Shown here in pieces: positions 53,097-63,165 of a stretch of DNA of 64,000 nt. A program made the translations under genes and the position numbers. The number at the start of each line of letters is the position of its first letter. The first letter of the stretch is position 1. The DNA comes from an uncultured Senegalimassilia sp. (GTDB lineage: Bacteria; Actinomycetota; Coriobacteriia; Coriobacteriales; Eggerthellaceae). The notes beneath the pieces are model-generated. The model was not told the origin of the DNA. It ran no database searches and saw nothing but the letters and a program-made list of their open reading frames with translations. The stretch spans positions 52,464 through 116,463 of the forward strand of contig CAKUJT010000001.1 in assembly GCA_934661765.1 (NCBI GenBank), read 5' to 3'.

Positions 53097-56000
53097 TTAG
53101 GCTTCCACTTTTGCGGTGGAGCCGGACTGGGTTTTGGTCACGATAATGCGCTTGGGAATGTTCGCCTTCAGGTCCTCTACGTGGCTGATGATGCCCACCA
53201 GCTTATTGCCACCCGACAGGTCGGACAGCAGGCTGATGGCGTTGCCCAGCGCGCCCTGGTCGAGCGAGCCGAAGCCCTCGTCCACGAACATGGTGTCGAA
53301 CTCGATACCGCCGGCGTGCGCCTGCACGATGTCGGAAAGCCCCAGGGCCAGGCACAGCGACGCCTGGAACGATTCACCGCCCGAAAGCGACGACGCATCC
53401 CTGGCGCGTCCCGTGAAGCTGTCGATGACGTACAGCCCCAGACCAGCCTTCGAATTGCCCGCGGACTCCGACCAGCGTACCAGCTCGAACTGACCCGCCG
53501 TCAGCACGCGCAGGCGCTGGTTGGCCGCCGCGATCACCTTATCGAAGCACATGCCCTGCACGTACGCCTCGAAGCGGACTTTTGCGCTCCCGGTCAGGTT
53601 GCCGTTCGCGGCGTCGGCCATCAGCTTGATCCGGCCGTAGCGCTCCTCGATGTCGCCCGTACGCTTGAGCGTTTTGCGCAGCTGCTCAAGGCACTCCCCG
53701 TTCGCGGAAACGCGCAGGTTCACGGCACCAAGGCGCTCGTTGGCCAGTTTACCCTGCTCTTCGTAGTCGCTACGCTCCTTGGCCGCTGCGACAGCGTCGC
53801 CGGCGGGCAGCTCGGCCAGCTGCTTGTCCTTCGCCGCCAGCAGTTCGCGCTTGGTGGCTAGCTGCTGCGCATTCTGCTCGACCACCTGCTGGGCAGCATC
53901 ACGCTTGCGTTTCAGGCCGTCCGCCTGCTGACGCAGTCGCGCCGCCTCGGTTTGCGCCGCCTCGAGCGAGGGGAAGTCCAGGTCGGCGCGCAGATGCTTT
54001 GCCTCCTGCTCGGCAAGCTGCTGCGCCTGCGTTTGGCTCTGCAACGCCTCTTCGGCCTTGCGCGCCTGCTCCGCTGCCTGCTTCGCGGCTTCTTCCGCAG
54101 CTTGCTGGCCGCGTTGCGCGGCGGCGAACGCGGAGACCGCGCGCTCGGCGTTGTTCAGCTCGGTTTGCGCAACGCTCGCATCATGCTGCGCGTTCTCAAA
54201 CGCACGCTGGGCTTCGTCAACGGAAACGACGGCCAAGCGCTCCCGGAGGGCGCGGGCTTCGGCATCGGCCGATGCATGGTCGCGTTCTGCAGCCTGACGC
54301 GCGTCCTTGACCTGCGACAACGCTGCCACGGAACACTCGTGCGCCGATTCGGCATCGGCGAGCACTTTCGCCGCGTGCGCCGCCTCATCGCAGCGCAGCT
54401 GCGCATCGGCCTTCGCGCGTTTTGCGGCCGCAACGCCATCGCGCGCTTGCGCAAGGGACTGCGTGATGCTTTGCTCGCCGCCATGCTCCTTGTCGAACTC
54501 ATCGAGCACAAGCTGCGCGGTCTCGCAACGAGTCTTGGCACCCTCGGCTTCGCGCGCCGCCTGGTCAACGGCCTTCTTCGACGCAACCTCAACGGCGGTT
54601 GCCTTATCTATCTGGTCATCGCTCGGAATGCTGCCCGCCGCCTGCGCCGGCGACGGATGATGCATCGAACCGCACACCGGACAGGGCGAGCCGTCCCGCA
54701 AATCCGCCGCAAGCAGACCCGCGCGACCCGCACGCTGGGCCTTTTGCAGCTGCTGCACCTGCGCCAGGTCCTTGTCATGAACGGCCTCTGCAGCTTTGAG
54801 CTGCTCGATAGCCCGACGATACGGCTCGGCCGCAGCCTGAGCCGCCTGCTGCAATTCGCCGCGACGCTGCACTGCTTGGGAGGCATCCTGCTCGGCCCGT
54901 ATAGCACGCTCGAGCGCGGCACCCGCTTCGCTCAGCGCAACGTCCGCGCCGGCGAACGACTCGCTTACCGCCTTCGCCTGTGCAACCGCATCCTGCGCTT
55001 TGCGCTCGGCGACAACCAGCGACTCTTCCTGCTCCAGCAAGGTTTGCACCTGCTTTTGGGCCTTTTGCGCCGTCGCAACCTTGGCCGCAAGGTCTTTTGC
55101 GCCTGCAAGCGCCTCGCCCACGGCATTCACGCGCAGCTGCGCCGCATCGTGAGCAGCCTTCGCCCGCGCCTGGCGAACGTCCGAGCCCGCAAGCTTCTCC
55201 ACGGCCTGCGCCGCCTGCACCCGCTGCTCTTCCGCCTTGCCGGCGGCTGCCTGTGCTGCCTTGGAAGCCTGCTCGGCACGCAGCAATGCTTCTTTCGCGG
55301 CAGAAACCGCCTGGTCAGCGCGCTGCAGCGCCTGGTATTTCGCGAACGTCCCCTCAATCACGGCCGCGCGCTCGGTTGCCTCCAGGCGCTCGGCATCATG
55401 CGCGCATTCCTGCTGCAGCGCAGCCTGCAAACCTTCCGTCCGCCCCTCGTGCTGGGCGACTTCCTCGGCAAGCGCCGAGCGCTCCTGTTCGTAGCGCGGA
55501 CGATTTTCCACCTGCTTCACCAGCGCATTTGCGTCCGCCCATTTGCGACGCAGCTCCTCGACCTGGCTGCCCAGCCGCTCGGACTCCGCCTTGTCGCCAG
55601 CCAAAAGTCCCTCGAGCAGCTCGACCAGCCATGCGCCCATGGGCGCCCCGCTGCGACGACGCTCTTCAAGTTCCTCCCCACGCGTGTCCTGCGGAGCAAA
55701 GCGGACGGTTTGCGCGCACCGCAAAACCTCGCTTTTCAGCTTCTCGTTCTCGCGCTCGAGTTTGCGGCACTCCTCGCCCAGGCGATCTTGCAGCATCTCG
55801 TACTTTTGCGTGGCGAACAGCTTGCGGAAAATGCCCTCGCGCGTTGCCGTATCGGCCGTAAGCAGCTTACGAAACTCGCCCTGTGCCAACATGACAATCT
55901 GCTTGAATTGGTTCGCGTCGATGCCCAGCAGCTCTTCCACCTGCATGTTCACCTTGCGCACGCCGCTGATGCAGCGCCCGTCAGGCAGCTCGATCTCGGC

Positions 56001-56354
56001 ATTCGCAGGCTCTTTTGTGGTGCCTTCGCCGCGCTTCTTAGCACGTTCGTAATCAGGATTGCGCTTTACGCGATAGGTCTGCCCGCGATAGGAGAACTCC
56101 AGCTCAACGAACGTTTTGCTTGCCGGATCGGCGAAATCGCTGCGCAAACTTGCGGAAGAGCGGGCGCCGTTTCGGCTGTCGCCGCTAGCCTCGCCGAACA
56201 GTGCGAAGCAAATGGCGTCGAAGATCATGGTTTTGCCCGCGCCCGTGTCACCGCACACCAGGTACACGCCCGAGCGCCCAAGCGTCCGAAAGTCGATTTC
56301 CGTCTCGCCGGAATACGGTCCGAACGCGGACATGGTCAGCTTCAGCGGCTTCAT
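53097..56354 (-). CDS. sbcC: Exonuclease SbcCD, ATPase subunit SbcC
   Basis: The 1085-residue Rad50-like protein has Walker A VCGDTGAGKTMIFDAICFAL near residue 35. Two very long Ala/Gln/Glu-rich coiled-coil arms flank the zinc hook CPVCGSMHHP near 560. The signature SLSGGESFQASLCLALGLSD and Walker B FDTMFVDEGFGSLDQG lie near 980-1030. With SbcD it opens and degrades DNA hairpins and protein-blocked ends. The ATG overlaps the sbcD stop by 4 bp. Long open frames on the other strand reflect its GC-rich, Ala-rich coiled coils. Confidence 0.95.
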   Translation of the reverse strand: MKPLKLTMSAFGPYSGETEIDFRTLGRSGVYLVCGDTGAGKTMIFDAICFALFGEASGDSRNGARSSASLRSDFADPASKTFVELEFSYRGQTYRVKRNPDYERAKKRGEGTTKEPANAEIELPDGRCISGVRKVNMQVEELLGIDANQFKQIVMLAQGEFRKLLTADTATREGIFRKLFATQKYEMLQDRLGEECRKLERENEKLKSEVLRCAQTVRFAPQDTRGEELEERRRSGAPMGAWLVELLEGLLAGDKAESERLGSQVEELRRKWADANALVKQVENRPRYEQERSALAEEVAQHEGRTEGLQAALQQECAHDAERLEATERAAVIEGTFAKYQALQRADQAVSAAKEALLRAEQASKAAQAAAGKAEEQRVQAAQAVEKLAGSDVRQARAKAAHDAAQLRVNAVGEALAGAKDLAAKVATAQKAQKQVQTLLEQEESLVVAERKAQDAVAQAKAVSESFAGADVALSEAGAALERAIRAEQDASQAVQRRGELQQAAQAAAEPYRRAIEQLKAAEAVHDKDLAQVQQLQKAQRAGRAGLLAADLRDGSPCPVCGSMHHPSPAQAAGSIPSDDQIDKATAVEVASKKAVDQAAREAEGAKTRCETAQLVLDEFDKEHGGEQSITQSLAQARDGVAAAKRAKADAQLRCDEAAHAAKVLADAESAHECSVAALSQVKDARQAAERDHASADAEARALRERLAVVSVDEAQRAFENAQHDASVAQTELNNAERAVSAFAAAQRGQQAAEEAAKQAAEQARKAEEALQSQTQAQQLAEQEAKHLRADLDFPSLEAAQTEAARLRQQADGLKRKRDAAQQVVEQNAQQLATKRELLAAKDKQLAELPAGDAVAAAKERSDYEEQGKLANERLGAVNLRVSANGECLEQLRKTLKRTGDIEERYGRIKLMADAANGNLTGSAKVRFEAYVQGMCFDKVIAAANQRLRVLTAGQFELVRWSESAGNSKAGLGLYVIDSFTGRARDASSLSGGESFQASLCLALGLSDIVQAHAGGIEFDTMFVDEGFGSLDQGALGNAISLLSDLSGGNKLVGIISHVEDLKANIPKRIIVTKTQSGSTAKVEA

Positions 56355-57541
56355 TGCGCACCCTCTTCCTGCCCATCGGGGCCTTTTGCGGCCGAGTCCT
56401 CAACCTTCGCAATCAACTTGCGCGCAAAATCGCGCTGCTCGTCGTCCAGGGGACTGCCCACCTGGCTTTCGTAGAAGGCACTGAACAGGTCCAGCGTGTC
56501 CATGTTGTCGGGATCCGCCGTAAGCTGGGTTTGCGGTCGGTCGATCAGCACCGTCACGTTGTCGTAGTCCAACATCATGGCATTAGGGAACACCTCGTGG
56601 ATCTTCGCCATGGCGTCCAGCTGCGGATGCTCATCGGAAAGCGTGATGTGCAGGTAGTCACTCTCCGCCCCCATGGCCAACACGTCGGCCAGCGTGCCGC
56701 GTATCTCGCGCACGTCATGCAGCGGCACGAGCGGGATCAGCTCGAACGATACGCATTCGCCCACGTCATCGCCCGGTTTCTTCTCCCCCAGCTCAACCAG
56801 CGCCACGCTCTTGCCATACCGCGCTTCGCTAAACGAATACTTCAGCGGCGACCCCGAATAGCGCACGGTGTCGCGCCCCACGCGCTGCGGGCGATGCACA
56901 TGCCCAAGCGCCACGTAGTCGAACGCGTCGTACACCGACACGTCCACGTTATCCATGCCGCCCAGCTTGATCTCATCGTCGGCGCGATCGGGCGACGTGC
57001 CGTACGCCGTCACCAGCTGGTGCGACAGCACAACGTTGCGTTTCCCCTGGTCAATAGCGCACGCGCCCAGCACCGCACGCAACGCGGCCGAATAGTCGTC
57101 GCCGATCTCCTCATCGGGGAAGAATCTGCGCACGTCGCCGGGCTTCAAGAACGGCAACAGCCAGAACTCTACCGGCCCGTGCTCGTCCTCAAGCTCCACC
57201 CGCTCGACTTCGCCCGCATACACCGGAGGCAAGCAAACGCCCTGCTTCTCCAGCAGCCCCTGCGCGTAGGCGATGCGCTCGGCGGAATCGTGGTTGCCGG
57301 GGATGGCCAGCACGCGCAAACCCGCCGCCACCGCATCGGTCAAAAACGCATCGAACACGGTAACCGCTTCGGCGCTGGGTGATGCTTTATCGTAGACGTC
57401 ACCAGCAATCAGCAAGACGCTGACCTGGTACTTTTCTGCAATATCCAGTATCTGCCGCAGAATATAGCGCTGGTCGTCCAGCATCGACATGCCGTTAACG
57501 CGCTTTCCGATATGCAAATCGGAAACATGCAGCACCTTCAT
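56351..57541 (-). CDS. sbcD: Exonuclease SbcCD, nuclease subunit SbcD
   Basis: The start is ATG 57541 (MKVLHVSDLHIGK) behind AAAGGGG; the frame extends further but without conserved residues. The 396-residue protein shows the Mre11/SbcD metallophosphatase motifs SDLHIGK, LLIAGDVYDKASP, VLAIPGNHDSAERI, VLSHQ and YVALGHVHRPQ, which bind two Mn ions. It is the nuclease of the SbcCD complex. Translational coupling to sbcC keeps the subunits balanced. Confidence 0.95.
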   Translation of the reverse strand: MKVLHVSDLHIGKRVNGMSMLDDQRYILRQILDIAEKYQVSVLLIAGDVYDKASPSAEAVTVFDAFLTDAVAAGLRVLAIPGNHDSAERIAYAQGLLEKQGVCLPPVYAGEVERVELEDEHGPVEFWLLPFLKPGDVRRFFPDEEIGDDYSAALRAVLGACAIDQGKRNVVLSHQLVTAYGTSPDRADDEIKLGGMDNVDVSVYDAFDYVALGHVHRPQRVGRDTVRYSGSPLKYSFSEARYGKSVALVELGEKKPGDDVGECVSFELIPLVPLHDVREIRGTLADVLAMGAESDYLHITLSDEHPQLDAMAKIHEVFPNAMMLDYDNVTVLIDRPQTQLTADPDNMDTLDLFSAFYESQVGSPLDDEQRDFARKLIAKVEDSAAKGPDGQEEGAQ

Positions 57542-57831
57542 CACGCAACCCCTTTCGTTGAAAGTCGCATCACAGGGCCTGCTCCGCGCACAGCTCAGAC
57601 CATGTACCATCATCTCGCAAGGATTTCCAATAGCTGCACTATGCACGGGACAGCAACGGCATTTTTCGCGGTCGCGTCAACAACTAATCGCGCACAGCGA
57701 TTATCGCATCGCCATTAACCTGGCGAATGCACGCATCTGCGAACATCTCATCAACGGGCATCCAGCGACGCTGCTTGCCTGGAGCCGTTGCCGGCATCTA
57801 CAACAAGAAAACAACGATCCCGCAAGCAGAA

Positions 57832-58113
57832 TCAACCTTCTAAGTCTTTGCGCACTAGATAGCGCAGGTAGTCGGAACGGCTCATGGACAGGCTTTTCGC
57901 ACGCTCGTCCATGCGGCGAACCTCCGCTTCGGTGTCGCGATACGTTATGGACTTCATACGTTCGCCGTACACGCACGGCCTACCGATAAGCACGGTCTCG
58001 CCCTCCGGCCATTCGCCGCTTTCGTACTTTTCAGCGTCTGCATGCAACTGCGCTATCTCGTTTTCCGAAAACGAGAATCGAGAGCGCAGGTCCTTATCGG
58101 TGACCACGGCCAT
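57832..58113 (-). CDS. Putative antitoxin (ribbon-helix-helix-like C-terminus)
   Basis: From ATG 58113, six to eight bases behind GGGAGGGG, 93 residues are encoded. The middle has YESGEWPEGETVLIGRP and ITYRDTEAEVRRMDE. The end, KSLSMSRSDYLRYLVRKDLEG, resembles the helix pair of small ribbon-helix-helix DNA-binding antitoxins. It overlaps the upstream gene by 20 bp, as toxin-antitoxin pairs often do. An ATG at 58119 is too close to the ribosome site. Assignment rests on size, overlap and this C-terminal pattern. Confidence 0.5.
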   Translation of the reverse strand: MAVVTDKDLRSRFSFSENEIAQLHADAEKYESGEWPEGETVLIGRPCVYGERMKSITYRDTEAEVRRMDERAKSLSMSRSDYLRYLVRKDLEG

Positions 58114-58378
58114 GACCATCCCCTCCCAACCCCAATTCCTTGAGCGCACGCGTCGTCGGCGGCGTGTTTGCATGGAATATCAGCACACCGAACGGTTTTT
58201 TCCGTCCCGTCATCTCAATGGCCCTGCCATGCTGATCGAATCCAATGGCCACGAAATCGACCTCGCCGCTTTCGCAACCGCGTCGAGCAACCGATACGGC
58301 ATTTCGCCACGCATGCAGCACCTGCTCCTCGGACAACCCGTGCACGAGCGCATGCTCGTGCACGAATACCTCGTTCAT
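58094..58378 (-). CDS. Putative toxin (BrnT/DUF4258-like small protein)
   Basis: The 94-residue protein reads MNEVFVHEHALVHGLSEEQV, then AWRNAVSVARR, VDFVAIGFDQHGRAIEM and VLIFHANTPPTTRALKEL. The alternating beta strands and the IGFDQHGRxIE block resemble BrnT or DUF4258-type RNase toxins, but the match is from memory and partial. Gene order, toxin first with the antitoxin overlapping, fits BrnTA. No second phage-defence gene is near, so it may be a chromosomal stabilisation or stress module. Confidence 0.45.
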   Translation of the reverse strand: MNEVFVHEHALVHGLSEEQVLHAWRNAVSVARRGCESGEVDFVAIGFDQHGRAIEMTGRKKPFGVLIFHANTPPTTRALKELGLGGDGHGRGHR

Positions 58379-58699
58379 AAGCCACTACTTTTGTCTTGCA
58401 TTATAGAACCGCCTCGCTCAGGTCTCAAGTATCGAATCACCTTGAGTATGAGGCGCCCGCCTTGCATAGACCTTGCAAGCATGCCCGCTCTCAGTACGCC
58501 AAACCTTACGAAAGCGCCCCGCAGGCCTCCTAACCGATTCGACAGCAGTGCCCGGATCGGCCCTCGAGACATCCGCACCGACCCATTAGTTCGCAGTCAA
58601 CAACAGCGCTAACGCAAACCGAGGCGCGACAAAACGGCAGCGAATAGAACGGCAGGCGTGGAGCGTATCGCCCCGCGCCTGCCGTCTCATGCCTGCACG
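58379..58699. other. Intergenic region between the TA-like pair and parC
   Basis: No gene seen. It should hold the promoter of the TA-like pair on its left side, with no clear boxes, and the parC terminator on its right. Confidence 0.6.
58649..58685 (-). terminator. Probable terminator of parE-parC
   Basis: ACGGCAGGCG (58649-58658) and CGCCTGCCGT (58676-58685) form a perfect 10-bp stem 14 bp past the parC stop. On the minus strand it is followed by a weak TTCTATTC tract. Confidence 0.6.
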
Positions 58700-60943
58700 C
58701 TACTCCAAGTCGAACAGGCTCTTCATGTCCGTTTCCTTCATGGGCGAGCCGGAGGAGGGCAGGCTTGCCGCACGGAACTTCTCCACGCTGGCGGTGCCGC
58801 CCAGGAACTCCTCCGCCGTACCCACCATGGTCACGATGCGGCCGTTCTTCGCGGTGAACGCCAGAACACCCTGCGTGCTGTTGGTGGTCTTGGTCTTCAG
58901 CAACGAGGTGTTGAAGTTGATCAGCCGCTGGTCGCTTGACACCAGGGCCAGGTCGCGATCCTCTTTCAGCACGCAGGCGAACAGCAGCTTGCTGCCGCCG
59001 TAAATGGCGTTCTTCAGGCGCTTGCGGTTGGTCTTCGTCACATAGCCCGCCAAGGCCACGCGCGCCACGCGGCCGTTCTCGAACACGAACAGCACATCAG
59101 CCTTGTAGTCCTCGGGGTCGATCACCCAGGTCACGCTCTCGTCGGGATCCATCCCCAGGTCGGTAGGCAGGTACGAGCCCAGCTGCGCCGACTTGGTGTC
59201 CTCGAACTGCGCCACCTTACACTTGTACACCTGGCGCTGATCGGTGAACACCAACAACTCGTGGGTGTTCGACGATGGGAACTCGATGAAGGGCTCGTCG
59301 CCGTCCTTGTACTTCAGCGTGGTGGCCTTGCGCAGCACGCGCTCGGTCATCTTCTTCAGGTAGCCGTCGCGCGAGAGCATCATGGTGACGGGGTATTCCT
59401 CCACCTCGGGCTCCAGGCTAACCTCCACGATGTCGCCCGGCTCGACCAGGCCCGTTTTGCGCGGCGTGACGTGTTTCCTGTTCACCGCGGCAAGCTCGTC
59501 GCTGATGACCTGCTTGATCTTCTGCTCGCTGGCCAGGACCTCTTTCAGCTCGGCGATATCGCCTTCCAGCTTCGCGATGTCCTTCGTGCGGTTGAGGATG
59601 TACTCCTCGTTGATGTTGCGCAGCTTCAACTCGGCCACGAACTCCGCCTGCACCTCGTCGATGCCGAAGCCCTTCATCAGGTTCGGCACGACCTCGGCCT
59701 CCAGCTTGGTGTTGCGGATGATGGCGATGGCCTTGTCGATGTCCAGCAAAATGGCCTCAAGGCCGTGCAGCAGGTGCAGTCGGTCGCTCTTCTTCCCCAG
59801 GTCGAAGCTCATGCGGCGACGCGTGGAATCCACACGCCACGCAACCCACTCCTGCAGAATCTGACGCACGCCCATAACGCGCGGATACCCGTCCACCAAC
59901 ACGTTGAAGTTGCAGGAGAACGAATCCTGCAGCGTGGTAGAGCGGAACAGCTTTGCCATGAGCAGCTCAGGGTCGACGCCGCGCTTCAGGTCGATGGCGA
60001 TGCGCAGGCCGGAAAGGTCGGTCTCGTCGCGGATGTCGGCGATCTCGCGCACCTTGCCCTCTTTCGCCAGCTTGACGATGCGCTCGATGATGATGTCGGT
60101 TTTCGTGGTGTAGGGAATCTCGTACACCTCGATGATGCGCTCGTCGGGCAGGTAGCGCCAGCGCGAGCGGATTTGGAAGCTGCCCAGGCCCGTGTTGTAG
60201 ATGCGATCCATCTCCTCGCGGCGGTAAATGATCTCGCCGCCGGTGGAGAAGTCGGGCGCGGGCATGTATTTCTGCAGGTCGCAGTCAGGGTCCTTAAGGA
60301 AGTGCATGGTGGCTTCGCACACTTCGTTCAAGTTGAAGCCGCAGATGTCGGAGGCCATGGCAACGCCGATGCCCTTGTTCGCCGACACCAAGATGTTGGG
60401 GAACGTAGTGGGCAGCAGGCGCGGCTCCTTCATGGCGCCGTCGTAGCTATCCATGAAGTCGACCGGGTCCTTGTCGATGTCCTTGAAGATCTCGGCGCAA
60501 ATGGGGGAAAGTTTCGCCTCGGTGTAACGCGAGGCGGCGTAGCTCAGGTCGCCGGAGTAGTACTTACCGAAGTTGCCCTTGGATTCCACGAAGGGCGTGA
60601 GCAGGGCCTCGTTACCCGTGGCAAGGCGCACCATGGTCTCATAGATGGCAGAATCGCCGTGGGGGTTGAGCTTCATGGTCTGGCCGACGATGTTGGCGCT
60701 CTTCTGGCGCGCGCCGTTGAGCAGGCCCATCTTGTACATGGTGTACAGAAGCTTGCGATGCGACGGCTTGAACCCGTCGATCTCCGGGAACGCACGGGAC
60801 ACGTTGGTGCTCATGGCGTAGGGCATGTAGTTCACTTCGAGGGTTTGCGTGATGGGCTGCTCCAAAACCTCGGAGTGCAGGCCGATCACGTTGGGGTTGT
60901 CCACATGCTTCTTCTTCGGTTGTGCTTTGGTCTTTCTTGCCAC
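58700..60943 (-). CDS. parC: Topoisomerase IV subunit A-type protein (GyrA/ParC family)
   Basis: The 747-residue protein starts at GTG 60943 behind AAGGGGAG. The breakage-reunion domain has FKPSHRKLLYTMYKMG, GQTMKLNPHGDSAIYETMVR and the active Tyr in AASRYTEAKLSP near 135. A short coiled coil (EYILNRTKDIAKLEGDIAEL) and a reduced C-terminal beta-propeller follow. It pairs with the ParE-like subunit encoded just upstream and relaxes or decatenates DNA. It is shorter than typical GyrA (about 850) and lacks an obvious GyrA-box, which favours ParC or a second type II enzyme. Confidence 0.88.
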   Translation of the reverse strand: MARKTKAQPKKKHVDNPNVIGLHSEVLEQPITQTLEVNYMPYAMSTNVSRAFPEIDGFKPSHRKLLYTMYKMGLLNGARQKSANIVGQTMKLNPHGDSAIYETMVRLATGNEALLTPFVESKGNFGKYYSGDLSYAASRYTEAKLSPICAEIFKDIDKDPVDFMDSYDGAMKEPRLLPTTFPNILVSANKGIGVAMASDICGFNLNEVCEATMHFLKDPDCDLQKYMPAPDFSTGGEIIYRREEMDRIYNTGLGSFQIRSRWRYLPDERIIEVYEIPYTTKTDIIIERIVKLAKEGKVREIADIRDETDLSGLRIAIDLKRGVDPELLMAKLFRSTTLQDSFSCNFNVLVDGYPRVMGVRQILQEWVAWRVDSTRRRMSFDLGKKSDRLHLLHGLEAILLDIDKAIAIIRNTKLEAEVVPNLMKGFGIDEVQAEFVAELKLRNINEEYILNRTKDIAKLEGDIAELKEVLASEQKIKQVISDELAAVNRKHVTPRKTGLVEPGDIVEVSLEPEVEEYPVTMMLSRDGYLKKMTERVLRKATTLKYKDGDEPFIEFPSSNTHELLVFTDQRQVYKCKVAQFEDTKSAQLGSYLPTDLGMDPDESVTWVIDPEDYKADVLFVFENGRVARVALAGYVTKTNRKRLKNAIYGGSKLLFACVLKEDRDLALVSSDQRLINFNTSLLKTKTTNSTQGVLAFTAKNGRIVTMVGTAEEFLGGTASVEKFRAASLPSSGSPMKETDMKSLFDLE

Positions 60944-61026
60944 GGTCTCCCCTTGATGCGAATGGGCGGGCGCCGTCTTGCGCGCGCCCGCCGGTTTAGA
61001 TCTTCAACAGCCTTGCGAAAGGCACC

Positions 61027-63024
61027 TTATTGCAGGTCAAGCTGGTCGAGGTATTCCCTGCCATGCTCGGCGATGTGGCGCTTGCGACCCTCGTCGTCGT
61101 TGCCCAACAGCAGGTTGAACATGGTTTCCATGCGCTCGATGTCCTCGGGCTCCACCTTGATCAGGCGGCGCGTCTCGGGATTCATGGTGGTGAGCCACAT
61201 CATGTCGGGATCATTCTCACCAAGACCCTTGGAGCGGTTGATGGAGCACTTCTGCCCGTCGATCTCCTTCAAGATATTGTTCTTCTCAAGATCGGTGTAG
61301 GCGAAGTAGGTCTTCTCCTTGCAGTTGATCTCGTACAGCGGCGATTCGGCGATGTAGACGAACCCCTCGCGGATGAGCGTGGGCACCAGGCGATAGAGCA
61401 TGGCCAGGATAAGCGTGCGGATATGGTAGCCGTCGACGTCGGCGTCGGTGCAGATGATAACCTTGCTCCAGTTCAGGTTGTCCAAATCGAAGGTGCCCAG
61501 GTTCTTCATACGGCGGTCGTTGACCTCCACGCCGCAGCCGAGCACGCGCAGCAGGTCCATGATGATCTCGGACTTGAAGATGCGCGGATAATCCTCCTTC
61601 AAGCAGTTGAGAATCTTGCCTCGCACCGGCATGACGCCCTGGAACTCGGCATCGCGCGACGTGCGGATGGCGCCTGCTGCCGAGTCGCCCTCTACGATGT
61701 AAACCTCGCGGCGACCCTTGTCCTTGGAACGGCAGTCGATGAACTTCTGCACGCGGTTGGCCATGTCGGTCTTCTGCTGCAGGTTGGTCTTGATGCTCTG
61801 GCGCGTCTTCTCCGCGTTTTCACGCGAGCGCTTGTTGATGAGCACCTGCTCCATGATCTTGTCGGCGGACTCTTTGTTCTCGATCAGGTACGTGCCCAGG
61901 CGCTCCTTGAAAAACGCCGTCATAGCCTGCTGAATGAAGCGGTTGTTGATGGCCTTCTTCGTCTGGTTCTCGTAGGACGTCTGCGTGGAGAAGCAGTTGG
62001 TCACGAGCACCAGACAGTCCTGCACGTCCTGCCACTTGATGGCGCTCTCGTTCTTGTTGTATTTGCCCTGTTGCTTGATATAGGCATCGATTGCGCTGGT
62101 CAGGGCACTACGCGCAGCCTTCTCCGGCGAGCCGCCGTTTTCCAGCCACGACGAGTTATGGTAGTACTCCTGCATCTGGAACGTGCGCGAGAAGCACAGG
62201 CACGCGGTGATCTTCACGTTGTAATCGGGCAGGTCGTCGCGGTCGCGGCCGCGGCGGTCGGCCTGGATGAAGAAGGGCTCGGTCAGGTAGTCGTGGCCCA
62301 CCTTCTCCATGACGTAGTCCTCGATGCCCTTGGGGTAGCAGAACTCCTCTTCGGAGAAGACGCCTTCCTCCCCCTCGATGCGCAGGCGGAACGTGACGTT
62401 GGCATTGACCACCGCCTGACGGCGCATGGTTTCGCGATACCAGTCGTCGGGGATGTCGATGGCGGTGAAGACCTCCAGGTCAGGGCGCCATTTGATGGTG
62501 GTGCCGGTGCGCGCCTCGTCGGTGGGCTCGACCTGCAGCGCCTTCTTCTTGGCGCCGACCACCTTGCCCTTCTTGAAGTGCAGCTGATACTTGTTGCCGT
62601 CGCGCCAAACGGTGACGTCCATATATTCGGAGGCGTACTGCGTGGCGCACGAGCCCAAGCCGTTGGTGCCCAGCGAGAAGTCGTAGTCGCCACCTTGGTT
62701 GTTGTCGTATTTGCCGCCCGCGTACAGCTCACAGAACACCAGCTCCCAGTTGAAGCGCTTCTCGGTGGGATTCCAGTCCAGCGGGCAGCCACGACCATTG
62801 TCCTCCACCTGGATGGAGCCGTCGGCGAAAGCGGTGAGGGTGATCAGGTTGCCGTAGCCCTGGCGCGCCTCGTCGACCGAGTTCGACAGGATCTCGAACG
62901 CGGCATGTGCGCAGCCGTCCAAGCCGTCGGAGCCGAATATGACCGCCGGGCGAAGACGTACGCGTTCCTCGTCCTTCAACTGGCGGATGCTGTCGTTACC
63001 GTAATTGACCGTGCTTTTTGCCAT
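61027..63024 (-). CDS. parE: Topoisomerase IV subunit B-type protein (GyrB/ParE family)
   Basis: The 665-residue protein has the GHKL ATPase motifs FEILSNSVDEARQG, VEDNGRGCPLDW and SLGTNGLGSCATQ. The transducer domain follows, then the TOPRIM motifs YIVEGDSAAGAI and ICTDADVDGYHIRTL near 540. It provides ATP-driven gate opening for the ParC partner encoded 83 bp downstream. The gap between them holds a GC-rich inverted repeat (GGGCGGGCGC / GCGCGCCCGCC), possibly an attenuator or mRNA stabiliser. The ribosome site before ATG 63024 is weak. Confidence 0.9.
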   Translation of the reverse strand: MAKSTVNYGNDSIRQLKDEERVRLRPAVIFGSDGLDGCAHAAFEILSNSVDEARQGYGNLITLTAFADGSIQVEDNGRGCPLDWNPTEKRFNWELVFCELYAGGKYDNNQGGDYDFSLGTNGLGSCATQYASEYMDVTVWRDGNKYQLHFKKGKVVGAKKKALQVEPTDEARTGTTIKWRPDLEVFTAIDIPDDWYRETMRRQAVVNANVTFRLRIEGEEGVFSEEEFCYPKGIEDYVMEKVGHDYLTEPFFIQADRRGRDRDDLPDYNVKITACLCFSRTFQMQEYYHNSSWLENGGSPEKAARSALTSAIDAYIKQQGKYNKNESAIKWQDVQDCLVLVTNCFSTQTSYENQTKKAINNRFIQQAMTAFFKERLGTYLIENKESADKIMEQVLINKRSRENAEKTRQSIKTNLQQKTDMANRVQKFIDCRSKDKGRREVYIVEGDSAAGAIRTSRDAEFQGVMPVRGKILNCLKEDYPRIFKSEIIMDLLRVLGCGVEVNDRRMKNLGTFDLDNLNWSKVIICTDADVDGYHIRTLILAMLYRLVPTLIREGFVYIAESPLYEINCKEKTYFAYTDLEKNNILKEIDGQKCSINRSKGLGENDPDMMWLTTMNPETRRLIKVEPEDIERMETMFNLLLGNDDEGRKRHIAEHGREYLDQLDLQ

Positions 63025-63165
63025 ACCGTTCTTTCGCTTCTCGTATTCCCCTTGTGGTGTGTCTACCGCAAGTTACCACAAGGGTTGCCCGCCCCACAGC
63101 AACATCACGGCAAAAACATCGTACACCTGTTCGCTGATTGAAGCAAGCGACGGCGCAGCAAACAC

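Noticed and set aside
53952..56474. An 840-codon open frame on the plus strand opposite sbcC
   Set aside because: It is antisense to a clear sbcC; its Leu/Arg-rich sequence mirrors Ala/Gln-rich coiled coils in GC-rich DNA and has no family pattern.
59261..63141. Two open frames of 679 and 703 codons on the plus strand opposite parC and parE
   Set aside because: They are Val/Leu/His/Asp-rich shadows of conserved topoisomerase genes, with no conserved motif and no ribosome sites.
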